From positions 24,551-62,192 of the forward strand of contig JAUJNG010000026.1 of the NCBI GenBank assembly GCA_030448265.1: DNA of 37,642 nucleotides, in the 5' to 3' direction. Source of the DNA: Abditibacterium sp. (lineage in GTDB: Bacteria; Armatimonadota; Abditibacteriia; Abditibacteriales; Abditibacteriaceae). Positions 7,901 to 15,213 of this stretch are shown here, piece by piece. The translations under genes were made by a program, and so were the position numbers. The notes below the pieces were generated by a model. The model was not told where the DNA came from. It saw only the letters and a program-made list of their open reading frames with translations, and searched no databases. Every line of letters begins with the position of its first letter. Within the stretch, counting starts at the first letter, position 1.

Positions 7901-8323
7901 CTACCCTTCCGATTTCTCGCCTTTGACCACCAGTTCGCGGGTGTCGTAGTAGCCGCGAAAGAATTCGATCATTCCCTCAGTGTTGAACTGCAACAGCGTC
8001 GCGCCGTGATAGTGCACTTCGTCGCCCGCCGGATTGGTGCCCGTCGTCGTCCAGAACAGGCCCGCCGCGTTGTCCGAGGCCGTGATGTGATGAAATTTCG
8101 ACTCCACCTGTCCCAGCGTCTCCTTGTATTCGACCCAGAACTGCAAAATTTCGTCGCGCCCTTTCATTTCGCGGCCCTTGTTGTCGAGCGCCGAGTTGGA
8201 AAGCGTCGCGTCGTCGGAGTAGAGCATGACGATCTGGTCGGTGTCGTCGGCGCTGCCGCTTTCGATGGCGTGCAGGGCGTCGATAAATTCCCTGGCTTTG
8301 GCTTCGATTTGGGTTTTTTCCAT
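7901..8323 (-). CDS. NTF2-like / SnoaL-like domain protein
   Basis: A 140-residue single-domain protein with the cone-shaped NTF2-like fold pattern: a long N-terminal helix (KTQIEAKAREFIDALHAIESG), QIVMLYSDDATLSN, KGRDEILQFWVEYKET, and a C-terminal strand pair (HYHGATLLQFNTEGMIEFFRGYYD). Such proteins include ketosteroid isomerase-like enzymes and many small-molecule binders. No catalytic pair can be assigned with confidence, so only the fold is called. The ATG at 8323 has AAAGGA nine bases upstream; an upstream start at 8359 would lie inside the palindrome and is rejected. Confidence 0.75.
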   Translation of the reverse strand: MEKTQIEAKAREFIDALHAIESGSADDTDQIVMLYSDDATLSNSALDNKGREMKGRDEILQFWVEYKETLGQVESKFHHITASDNAAGLFWTTTGTNPAGDEVHYHGATLLQFNTEGMIEFFRGYYDTRELVVKGEKSEG

Positions 8324-8334
8324 GTTTTCCTTTA

Positions 8335-8428
8335 GCCACAGAGAACACAGAGAAGTCACAGAGAAACACGGAGAAATTCAAGAAAAATTCTTTGTGTTCC
8401 TCTGTGACTTCTCTGTGTTCTCTGGGGC
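8335..8428. repeat. long palindrome of the CACAGAG family, copy 2
   Basis: Arms of about 40 bases pair imperfectly (GCCACAGAGAACACAGAGAA at the left end, TTCTCTGTGTTCTCTGGGGC at the right end) around a short AT-rich loop near 8380-8388. It sits just upstream of the NTF2-like gene, so here it is at a 5' rather than a 3' end. The core AACACAGAGAA/GTCACAGAG units match copies at 5685 and 32774. Confidence 0.85.
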
Positions 8429-8484
8429 TTTTGAAGATTTTCAGGTTCGAAATCGGCAATTCGCGCGCCACTTTCGGCGCCAAA

Positions 8485-8519
8485 AAACCCCGCCGCAGTT
8501 GCGACGGGGTCTTCTTTTT
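8485..8519. terminator. rho-independent terminator after the small secreted protein gene
   Basis: The stem CCCCGCCGCA / TGCGACGGGG-type (CCCCGTCGCAACTGCGGCGGGG on the - strand, loop near AA) is followed on the - strand by T6, just past the stop codon of the gene at 8531-9040. The + side also has TCTTCTTTTTT, so it may work both ways. Confidence 0.8.
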
Positions 8520-8530
8520 TGCTGGGGCGA

Positions 8531-9040
8531 TTAACGCACTTCGAAGGTGTCGCGGAAGGTGTTGCGCGTCAACGTGACGTTGCCGTTTTGGTCAACCGAG
8601 CCGCGAAGGTTGACGAACAGTCGGAAGTTGGGCGCCTGGCCCGCTCCAATCAGCCCTATGCTGACGACGGCTTTAAACGTCGCACCATCCGGCTCGGTGC
8701 GCGCCTGGAAGTTGATGGCGCCCACGCCGCGAAACACCGTGCCGTCGGGCGCGGTGACCGAAATGCCCTGCGCGTTGACATGGGCTTTGATGAAAAAGCC
8801 ATCCTGCTGCCGTTTCGCGAAAAACGTGACGTGCAAACTGCCGCTCAGAGTGAATTTCCGGCCCTGAGCGTCGGTGACGGTCTCACCGTCAAGAGGAATG
8901 ATAACGTTGGACTTCACGCCATCGCTCGATTCCTGCGTGGTCGCATCATCGGCGCGCGCAGCGTTGGGCGCGATGGTCATGGCGCCAGCGCCCAAAATGG
9001 CGGCCAGCAAAAAGGTGCGCTTGAACGGTGTGGTGTTCAT
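8531..9040 (-). CDS. small secreted protein of unknown function
   Basis: The 169-residue product has a clear signal peptide (MNTTPFKRTFLLAAILGAGAMTIAPNAARAD, cut after ARA near residue 29). The mature part is a beta-rich domain without cysteines: DGETVTDAQGRKFTLSGSLHVTFFAKR, then VTAPDGTVFRGVGAINFQAR and FRLFVNLRGSVDQNGNVTLTRN. This is the pattern of many exported beta-sandwich proteins, but I recognise no family. The ATG at 9040 follows AAAGGAAAAG. It has its own terminator and is probably monocistronic. Confidence 0.65.
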   Translation of the reverse strand: MNTTPFKRTFLLAAILGAGAMTIAPNAARADDATTQESSDGVKSNVIIPLDGETVTDAQGRKFTLSGSLHVTFFAKRQQDGFFIKAHVNAQGISVTAPDGTVFRGVGAINFQARTEPDGATFKAVVSIGLIGAGQAPNFRLFVNLRGSVDQNGNVTLTRNTFRDTFEVR

Positions 9041-9274
9041 TTCTTTTCCTTTATAATCTTGAATTTCTCAGGGATTTCCCCCAAGAACAAAGGTGTCAAT
9101 AAGCAAATGAAGTGCCAAGTGTTTGAGATTTTATGTCTCCCAAGCCACAGAATTCGCCCTCACCAAACAGCTTTATCTCGCCGTGCGCTGCCGAGAATCT
9201 CGCGAGGCGCGCGCTATAATTGTTTCATGCGAATTTTGCCGCTTTTCACGCTTGGGGAGTGCCTAAAGTGTAGA
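9041..9274. other. intergenic stretch upstream of the IS1 remnant
   Basis: No supported gene. A perfect TATAAT lies at 9215-9220, but no -35 box is seen at the proper spacing. A short frame begins with ATG at 9229 and soon ends, so a gene start may have been interrupted by the insertion that follows; this is only a possibility. Confidence 0.35.
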
Positions 9275-9855
9275 GGTTAAACTTTGGCTTATGTTGAAGT
9301 GTCCTCAGTGCCAGAGCGCAAAGCACCAGACCAGGGACGGTAAAACCCGTTTTGGCAGCCAACGCTATTGTTGTGGCGGGTGCCGCCGCACCTATACACC
9401 TCATCCCAAGCCACAAGGTCGTCCGGCCCAGTTGCGCCAGCAAGCGGTATCTTCGCCTGGGAGGTAGTTGGAGAGCGCACTTATGACACCATGCAACCTC
9501 TGGTGGACAGCGTGTTTTCTCTGCTGCCCAGGGTGCATCCGTTCTCCAGCGATGGCCTGAGCACCTATGGCGAGTTGGTCTACCCAAAGGGCAAGCGCAT
9601 AGCGCGTCACGATGTGGTTCCTGGCAAGGAGCAAACCTATACCGTCGAGCACAGTCGAGGGCACCAACGCCGACTGGCGCTGCTATGTGCCTTCTCTTGA
9701 CCGCAGAGGGCTCTGTTTGCCTCGCCACATCGAGAAGTTGCGCTCCATCGCGCGCCTCTTCGTCACCTGTTACAACCACTGCTGCCTCTTTCGCCTGCGC
9801 CACCCAAATCGAACTGCTTATCCCTCCGATTTTTTACCTAACCCAAGTTGCCACC
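9275..9855 (+). mobile_element. decayed IS1-family insertion sequence
   Basis: The 581-bp stretch is bounded by GGTTAAACTTTGGCTTA (9275-9291) and TAACCCAAGTTGCCACC (9839-9855), which pair as inverted ends at 11 of 17 positions. Between them lie recognisable pieces of an IS1-type transposase in three frames. Its length is well below the 700-800 bp usual for the family, fitting an internal deletion. No target duplication is visible around these ends. A third end-like copy, GGTAGCAACTTGGGTTA, lies at 9989-10005. Confidence 0.6.
9291..9838 (+). pseudogene. IS1-family transposase remnant (InsA zinc part and InsB catalytic part, broken)
   Basis: From the ATG at 9291 the InsA-like zinc module reads MLKCPQCQSAKHQ, then GSQRYCCGGCRRTYTPHPK, and stops at about 9467. 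The middle of the transposase is missing. The InsB-like catalytic part resumes in another frame near 9450 with WEVVGERTYDTMQPLVDSV, then FSSDGLSTYGELVYPKGK with the second catalytic Asp and KEQTYTVE with the Glu. A near-duplicated GTCGAG unit, ten bases apart at about 9648-9663, shifts the frame again before VEGTNADWRCYVPSL and the tail ARLFVTCYNHCCLFRLRHPN. With one deletion and at least two frame changes it cannot make an active enzyme. Confidence 0.7.
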
Positions 9856-10004
9856 TACTATGAGTGTTGTCATTGCGAGGAGGCACGACGAGGAATCAGT
9901 GACAGTTTTCTCCGCTTTTGGGCCCAAACGAGCCGAATCTGCTACCGATTCCTCGTCGTGCCTCCTCGCAATGACAGTCTGGCTGAGAGGTAGCAACTTG
10001 GGTT
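9840..10004. repeat. 165-bp inverted-repeat element flanked by ACCT
   Basis: The ends AACCCAAGTTGC at 9840 and GCAACTTGGGTT at 9993 are inverted copies, with ACCT immediately outside on both sides (9836-9839 and 10005-10008). Inside is a perfect 30-bp inverted repeat (9868-9897 and 9947-9976) containing CATTGCGAGGAGGCACGACG. The unit has no coding capacity. It could be a MITE with a 4-bp target duplication. It could equally be a palindromic repeat lodged between two IS1-type ends, since its left end coincides with the right end of the IS1 remnant. Confidence 0.65.
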
Positions 10005-10089
10005 ACCTATTCTCTTTTAGACACTCCCCCTGGACGGTGCGCGCGAATGGCGCGCGAAACCGCCATACTTCAAATCTGCTTGCCATTTC

Positions 10090-10117
10090 AGCCCGTTTCC
10101 CCCGAACGGGCTTTTTT
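10090..10117 (+). terminator. rho-independent terminator-like hairpin 11 bases before the mfd start
   Basis: Stem GCCCGTT / AACGGGC (10091-10097, 10105-10111), loop TCCCCCG, then T6 at 10112-10117. No intact + strand gene lies upstream for it to end. It therefore either belonged to a gene destroyed by the insertions, or attenuates transcription into mfd. A second hairpin, GCGCGC-GAATG-GCGCGC, lies nearby at about 10040-10056. Confidence 0.75.
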
Positions 10118-10128
10118 GCCGTGTCTCC

Positions 10129-13100
10129 ATGAATCTGCTCGATCTTCTCGAATCTCATCCCGTTCTTCCCAAAATCGCCTTCAAAGCGCACGCTCAAAAA
10201 CCTGCCCTGACGCGTATCTCGCATCTTCCCAGCGCGGCGTGGGCGCCCCTGGCCGCAAGTCTGGCCCGTAAAACCGAGCGCACCGTTTTGCTGATCGCGC
10301 CCACCGCCGAAAGCGGCGACAACGCCGCCCACGATCTCGCCGCGCTGCGCGATGAAAACGATCCTGAACCGCTCTTTTTCCCCTCCCCCGACCGCGCCGT
10401 TTTGGACGAAGACGACGACCGCAACGCAACTCAAGACCGCCTCTCGGTTCTGGACGCGCTCCACAAAAAAGAGCGCGCCTTAGTAATTACGACGGCGGGC
10501 GCGCTCGCGCATCCGACTTTGCCGGTCAACGAACTAATTCACGGCTATGACGAACTCGCCCTCGGCGGCAAATTGGAGCGCGACGAGTTCATCCTCCACC
10601 TCGCCGAGAGCGGCTACGAGCGCGTCGAGGAAGTCGAAGTGCCAGGCCAATTTGCCGTCCGAGGCGGTTTGATCGATTTTTATCCACCCGCCGGAGGCAC
10701 GCCGGTGCGACTGGAACTGTTCGGCGACGAAATCGACAGCCTGCGCGCCTTCGATGTCGAATCGCAGCGTTCGACGGAAAAACTGAAGACGATTCGTCTC
10801 ACCCCGCCGCGCGAACTGTATTTGTCGCTCTCTAAGGGCGCGGAAATCGCCGCTCAGGTGCAGGAAGCGCTTGACCAGAAAGTTCAGCTTCTCAAGGCGT
10901 TTCCCGATGAGGTCGAAGCGCTCAAGCGCAAGTTCAGCCGCGAAATCGAGGCGCTGCAAAGGGCGACTTATTTTCGCGGCGTCGAACGCTATCGCGGCCT
11001 GATTTACCCGCAGCATCCCACGCTCTTCGACCATCTGCCCGCCGGTTCGATTGTTTTATGGGCCGATCCCGACCGCGCGCAGTCGCAAATCGCGCGCTTG
11101 AACGACGAAAACGCCGCCTTTCACGAAGACGACGTTTTGCCGCTTCCGCCTTCGCTGCTGTCGTTCGCCGAACTCGAAAAAGCGGCGGCGAAATGGACAC
11201 AGTTTCAGTTGCGGCCCGCCGAAGACGATCTGGACGAGTTCTCGCTCGACATTCGGCTTCCTCCCGCGTTTTCGGGCAAATTGGACGCGCTGGCGTCTTA
11301 TGTCAAAGAGCGGCAGGACGAAGGCAAAATCGTGGTCTGCGCCACGTCGCACGCGCGGCGTTCGCGCGAGATTTTGGCGGATCAGGGCGTGAAAGGCGTT
11401 CATCTCATCGACGAGATGCCCAATGCCGAAAAGGGCAGCGTTCTGGTGATGCCCAAACGCTTGACAGCCGGTTTTTTGTGGGGCGAAACGACGGTTTTGT
11501 GCGACGCCGAAATGTTCGGCTGGCAAACCTTTCAGCCCCGACTTTCCGCTCGCGCGCGCAAGAAGAAAAAGTCGGCGGGCGGCAAATTTTCGGCGGATTC
11601 TTCGCCGCTTTCGCGCCTCGCCGATTTGAAGCCTGGCGATTTCGTGGTTCACGTCAATCACGGCATCGCGCGCTACGGCGGCGTGGTGCAGCGCGAAATG
11701 GGCGGCGCGGTTAACGAATATCTCGCCCTCGAATACGACGGCGCCGACCGTTTGTATGTGCCCGTCGGCCAATTAGACCGCGTGCAGAAATATCTCGGCG
11801 GCGATGCGGCGGTGCCCTCGCTGACGCCGCTCAAAGGCGGCGTGTGGGAAAAAGCCAAAACCAAGGCGCGCGAGGAAGCCTTCAAAGCCGCTCAGGAACT
11901 CGCCGCGCTTTACGCCAAGCGCGAAAAGGTTGAAAAACAGCCCGTCGCGCCCGATTCGATGTGGCAGCGCGAAATGGAATCGGCCTTTCCCTTCGAGGAA
12001 ACGCCCTCGCAGCTCCAGGCCATCAAAGACACCAAAGCCGACATGGAAACGCCGCGCCCGATGGATAGGCTGGTGTGCGGCGATGTGGGCTTTGGCAAAA
12101 CCGAAGTCGCGGTGCGCGCCGCGTTTAAAGCGGTGCAGGACGGGCGGCAGGTCGCGGTTTTGGTTCCGACCACCGTTTTGGCGCAGCAGCATTTTCAGAC
12201 CTTTTCGGAGCGCATGGCGGCTTATCCGACGCGCGTCGAAGTGATTTCGCGCTTTAAAACACCGTCCGAGGTGCGCCGCGTTATGGATGCCCTCAAATCC
12301 GGCGCGGTCGATATCGTGGTTGGCACGCATCGTCTGCTGCAAAAAGACGTGGAATTTAAAAATCTCGGCCTTGTCGTGGTGGATGAAGAGCAGCGTTTCG
12401 GCGTTTTGCAAAAAGAGCGGCTCAAAGAACTGCGCGCCGAAGTCGATATTTTGACGATGAGTGCGACGCCCATCCCGCGCACGCTGCAAATGGCGCTGGG
12501 GGGACTGCGCGAAATCTCGCTCATCACCGACCCGCCGCAGGGCCGTTTGCCGGTGCGAACTTATGTGATGCCCTTCAAAGAAAACACGCTCAAAGCCGCC
12601 ATCGAGCGTGAACTGGAGCGCGAGGGGCAGGTGTATTACGTCCACAACCGCGTCGATTCCATCGCGCACGTCGCGGGCACGCTGCAAAAACTGGTGCCGC
12701 AGGCCCGCATCGGCGTCGGTCACGGACAAATGGCCGACGAGGAACTGGAACAGGTCTTTTTAGACTTCATGCACTCGCGCACCGATATTTTGCTGGCCAC
12801 GACCATCATCGAAAACGGCATCGACCTGGCGAATGCCAACACCATCATCTGCGACCACGCCGACCGTCTGGGGCTTTCGCAAATGTATCAGTTGCGCGGG
12901 CGCGTCGGGCGCTCGACGCGGCAGGCTTACGCTTATTTTTTCAGTTCCAACCGAGGCAAAAACTCCGCCGACGCCGAAGACCGTTTCGCCGCGTTGCAGG
13001 AAAATACCGATCTGGGCGCCGGTTTTCGCATCGCGATGCGCGACCTCGAAATCAGAGGTTCGGGCGACGTTCTGGGCCTCAAACAATCGGGCACCATCGC

Positions 13101-13671
13101 GGCGGTGGGGATGGAGCTTTACTCGCAATATCTGGCCGAAGCCGTCGCCAAAAGTCGCGGCGAAAAGAGCCGCTACGAGCGCAAAGAGGAACTGCCCGAA
13201 GTCGATTTGCCGGTGCCGTCTTACATTCCCAACGATTACGTCGCCGACGAAACCGAGCGTTTGGCGCTTTATCGCCAGATGACCGAAGCGCGCACTTTAG
13301 ACGATGTGGAAAACATCCGCGAGGAACTGCGCGACCGTTTCGGGCCTTTGCCGCCGCCCGCATTTAATGCTTTGCGTGTTCTCAAAATTCGCGTTTTGCT
13401 CTTGAAGGCGTATTTGCGCGGCATCACCAAAGGGCCGGAAGAAGTGCTGCTGCGCCTCAAGCCTGGCGATACCTTCGCGGAATCCGATTTGGCGGGCGCT
13501 TATGCGGCGCTTCAGTCGAAAGACAAAAACGCGCGGCAGCACGTCTCGCTGCGGAAGTTGGAGGGGTTGGCGTTGAATACGCGCGCTCTGGGGGCGCCGC
13601 AGGTGCTGCGGATTGTGGAGATTTTGGCGGAAGCGCTGGCGGAACTGCGCGCGACGCGGTTGGAGAAGTAA
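10129..13671 (+). CDS. mfd: transcription-repair coupling factor Mfd
   Basis: Mfd is a DNA translocase that removes RNA polymerase stalled at lesions and recruits UvrA. The 1180-residue protein is full length. The UvrB-homology region lies at the N-terminus (LPSAAWAPLAASLAR, VEEVEVPGQFAVRGGLIDFYPP). The RNA polymerase-interacting domain is near residues 495-560 (LKPGDFVVHVNHGIARYGGV, LYVPVGQLDRVQKYLG). The helicase core follows: CGDVGFGKTEVAVRAAFKA (Walker A, about 645), VVVDEEQRFGV (about 750), MSATPIPRTLQMALGGLR (about 780), ATTIIENGIDLANANTI and QLRGRVGRS. The autoinhibitory C-terminal domain is at about 1010-1150. The ATG lies 11 bases after a terminator-like T-run, with no ribosome site. 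uvrA, its partner, is 5 kb downstream on the same strand. Confidence 0.96.
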   Translation: MNLLDLLESHPVLPKIAFKAHAQKPALTRISHLPSAAWAPLAASLARKTERTVLLIAPTAESGDNAAHDLAALRDENDPEPLFFPSPDRAVLDEDDDRNATQDRLSVLDALHKKERALVITTAGALAHPTLPVNELIHGYDELALGGKLERDEFILHLAESGYERVEEVEVPGQFAVRGGLIDFYPPAGGTPVRLELFGDEIDSLRAFDVESQRSTEKLKTIRLTPPRELYLSLSKGAEIAAQVQEALDQKVQLLKAFPDEVEALKRKFSREIEALQRATYFRGVERYRGLIYPQHPTLFDHLPAGSIVLWADPDRAQSQIARLNDENAAFHEDDVLPLPPSLLSFAELEKAAAKWTQFQLRPAEDDLDEFSLDIRLPPAFSGKLDALASYVKERQDEGKIVVCATSHARRSREILADQGVKGVHLIDEMPNAEKGSVLVMPKRLTAGFLWGETTVLCDAEMFGWQTFQPRLSARARKKKKSAGGKFSADSSPLSRLADLKPGDFVVHVNHGIARYGGVVQREMGGAVNEYLALEYDGADRLYVPVGQLDRVQKYLGGDAAVPSLTPLKGGVWEKAKTKAREEAFKAAQELAALYAKREKVEKQPVAPDSMWQREMESAFPFEETPSQLQAIKDTKADMETPRPMDRLVCGDVGFGKTEVAVRAAFKAVQDGRQVAVLVPTTVLAQQHFQTFSERMAAYPTRVEVISRFKTPSEVRRVMDALKSGAVDIVVGTHRLLQKDVEFKNLGLVVVDEEQRFGVLQKERLKELRAEVDILTMSATPIPRTLQMALGGLREISLITDPPQGRLPVRTYVMPFKENTLKAAIERELEREGQVYYVHNRVDSIAHVAGTLQKLVPQARIGVGHGQMADEELEQVFLDFMHSRTDILLATTIIENGIDLANANTIICDHADRLGLSQMYQLRGRVGRSTRQAYAYFFSSNRGKNSADAEDRFAALQENTDLGAGFRIAMRDLEIRGSGDVLGLKQSGTIAAVGMELYSQYLAEAVAKSRGEKSRYERKEELPEVDLPVPSYIPNDYVADETERLALYRQMTEARTLDDVENIREELRDRFGPLPPPAFNALRVLKIRVLLLKAYLRGITKGPEEVLLRLKPGDTFAESDLAGAYAALQSKDKNARQHVSLRKLEGLALNTRALGAPQVLRIVEILAEALAELRATRLEK

Positions 13672-13694
13672 CGTATTATTCAGGAGACGCTGAG

Positions 13695-14399
13695 ATGGCT
13701 TTTTGGAAAAAGAAACCGCCCTTTGACGCGCGGGAATACGCGGACACCGCGATTTTAGAGGCATTGAAGACCTTCAACTTACCGGCGCGGCGCGGCGCTC
13801 AGGGCCTTATCTGCGGAGTAGGGGAGTTGGCTGTGCGTTGCGCCGATGTGCAGGTGAGCGAGGCAGGACGGGTGGCTTCGCTCATCGTGGATTTGAGCCT
13901 TGGCTCTCCAGGGCCGCTGCTGAGAGAAAATGTGGCCGGAATGGGCGAAACGGTCGACGAATCGATTACTGAGGGCGCTTGGATGTGGCTCATGTCGGTT
14001 TTTGTTGCCGCGTGCGCGTTGTTTGATGAGGAAGGCCATCCAGGTCATCTGGATAGCGTCGAAGATCGGAAAATTTCGCCATTAAACGGCACACCAAGTC
14101 AATGGAAGATTGTTTCGAGTCCGGCTTATGCAAGCGTGCCAGGAGTGGAGGAAGGGAGTGAAATACCTCCCGCGACCTGGCCTTTTCTGGAGCCGTTGGC
14201 GCGCGAACTGGCTGCTGAACGGCGCTTGCACACGGTCAAGGTTTTGGTGATGCAGGCGCAACAGGGCCGCATCGTCGAATGCTCCGTCAATGGAGTCCCC
14301 GCGCCCCACATCGCTCCGCTTCTGGACGATTTTCACTGGCTTCCCGATGAGGGCACGGGATGGATACGGCAGTTTCATTTGATGCAGCCGGTGGATTGA
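13695..14399 (+). CDS. hypothetical protein, DUF6348-like
   Basis: The 234-residue soluble protein has no signal or membrane segment. Features are an early helix (DAREYADTAILEALKTFNLP), GPLLRENVAGMGETVDESITEGAWMWLMSVF, a variable middle, and a C-terminal half with HTVKVLVMQAQQGRIVECSVNGVPAPHIAPLLDDFHWL and WIRQFHLMQP. I compare this from memory with DUF6348, whose members share the G-x-G-x-T segment and a C-terminal strand-helix ending in RQF; the match is tentative. AGGAG lies eight bases before the ATG. It opens a run of three small genes leading into purB. The role is unknown; an immunity-type or housekeeping-accessory protein are both possible. Confidence 0.6.
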   Translation: MAFWKKKPPFDAREYADTAILEALKTFNLPARRGAQGLICGVGELAVRCADVQVSEAGRVASLIVDLSLGSPGPLLRENVAGMGETVDESITEGAWMWLMSVFVAACALFDEEGHPGHLDSVEDRKISPLNGTPSQWKIVSSPAYASVPGVEEGSEIPPATWPFLEPLARELAAERRLHTVKVLVMQAQQGRIVECSVNGVPAPHIAPLLDDFHWLPDEGTGWIRQFHLMQPVD

Positions 14400-14440
14400 C
14401 TGCGCGGCAACTGACTTCGCGCGAAACGCTTGGAGAAAAC

Positions 14441-14815
14441 ATGAGTTGTGTTTTTCGATACCAAAAGAAGGACTTTGACGCTGTTGTTTATCTGCAAGCG
14501 AATCCATTTTCTATCGAGGCTTATCTGGTCGAGGAGGATTTCTTTTGCATTGAGGCTAGCAAAGCCGATTTCTCCGATTTTGAAACTCAAAAGCAGGATG
14601 TCACCGCTTTTCTGAAAGAAAATTACGCGCAATTGAAGCAGTTGGTGTCAGACGGCGAGGCTTGGGCCACTTTGGATTTTGGCATCGCCGATTTGATTTC
14701 CGAGGGCGAAGTCGCCTGTCAAAGTGAATACCTTTCAGCTGAACTGCTGCGCCTCGCGGGGAATCTGGGTATCGACATCGAAATTTCGCGCTATCCAGTC
14801 CAGGAGGAGGAATGA
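14441..14815 (+). CDS. hypothetical protein, paralogue of the next gene (DUF4279-like layout)
   Basis: The 124-residue product starts MSCVFRYQKKDFDAVVYL at an ATG preceded by GGAGAA; an in-frame start at 14360 would overlap the previous gene and is not used. It shares with its neighbour the MSCxF start, the pattern ADFSDFETQKQDVTAFLKENYAQLKQL, and SEYLSAELLRLAGNLGIDIEISRYP at the end. This layout resembles small DUF4279-type proteins, but the identification is weak. It ends in a four-base ATGA overlap with the next gene, so the two are translationally coupled. AT content is a little higher than in mfd. No function can be given. Confidence 0.65.
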   Translation: MSCVFRYQKKDFDAVVYLQANPFSIEAYLVEEDFFCIEASKADFSDFETQKQDVTAFLKENYAQLKQLVSDGEAWATLDFGIADLISEGEVACQSEYLSAELLRLAGNLGIDIEISRYPVQEEE

Positions 14816-15213
14816 GCTGTATTTTTCATGTTGGCGGCGTTGATTTCGATATTGATGCGTGTTTGCGCGAGTGTCGTTTCGACCCTTGCGGCGTTTATCG
14901 CAAGGGCGAGACGCATGGGAAGCGTGGTCGAATTCGCGCCCATTCTGGCTTTGACATTGATGTGAGCCAAGCGGATTGGGACGATTTGAACGGTCAGGTC
15001 GCCGATGCGATTCGGTTTCTCAAGGCTAACCGCGCAGAACTTCGCAAGTTGATGGATTTTCCTGGCATCGAAGGCCGCACGCTCGATTTCCCGATCTGGC
15101 AGCGAGATATCATGCTGCAACGTGATTATCTTCCGCCAGAGTTACTGCGGTTGGCTGGGGAGTTGGAAATCGGCATAGTGATTTCGCGCTATGGAATTGC
15201 GGAAGACGAATGA
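14812..15213 (+). CDS. hypothetical protein, second paralogue (DUF4279-like layout)
   Basis: The 133-residue product reads MSCIFHVGGVDFDIDACLRE, CGVYRKGETHGKRG, SGFDIDVSQADWDDLNGQVADAIRFLKANRAELRKL, FPGIEGRTLDFPIWQRD and YLPPELLRLAGELEIGIVISRYG. It is the better-conserved member of the pair. The FD-x-D start, the RKGE segment and the SGF-x-(V/I)-D strand resemble DUF4279 proteins; I hold this at low confidence. It overlaps the previous gene by four bases and the possible purB start by four bases (ATGA at 15210), so the series reads as one operon. It is cytosolic by sequence, with no signal. Confidence 0.65.
   Translation: MSCIFHVGGVDFDIDACLRECRFDPCGVYRKGETHGKRGRIRAHSGFDIDVSQADWDDLNGQVADAIRFLKANRAELRKLMDFPGIEGRTLDFPIWQRDIMLQRDYLPPELLRLAGELEIGIVISRYGIAEDE

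Noticed and set aside
9275..9855. Target-site duplication around the IS1 remnant
   Set aside because: The flanks of the two ends (before 9275, after 9855) show no 8-9 base match.
5685..10004. CRISPR array, because several repeats lie in this stretch
   Set aside because: The repeats are unlike one another, palindromic and unevenly spaced, with no spacers and no cas genes.
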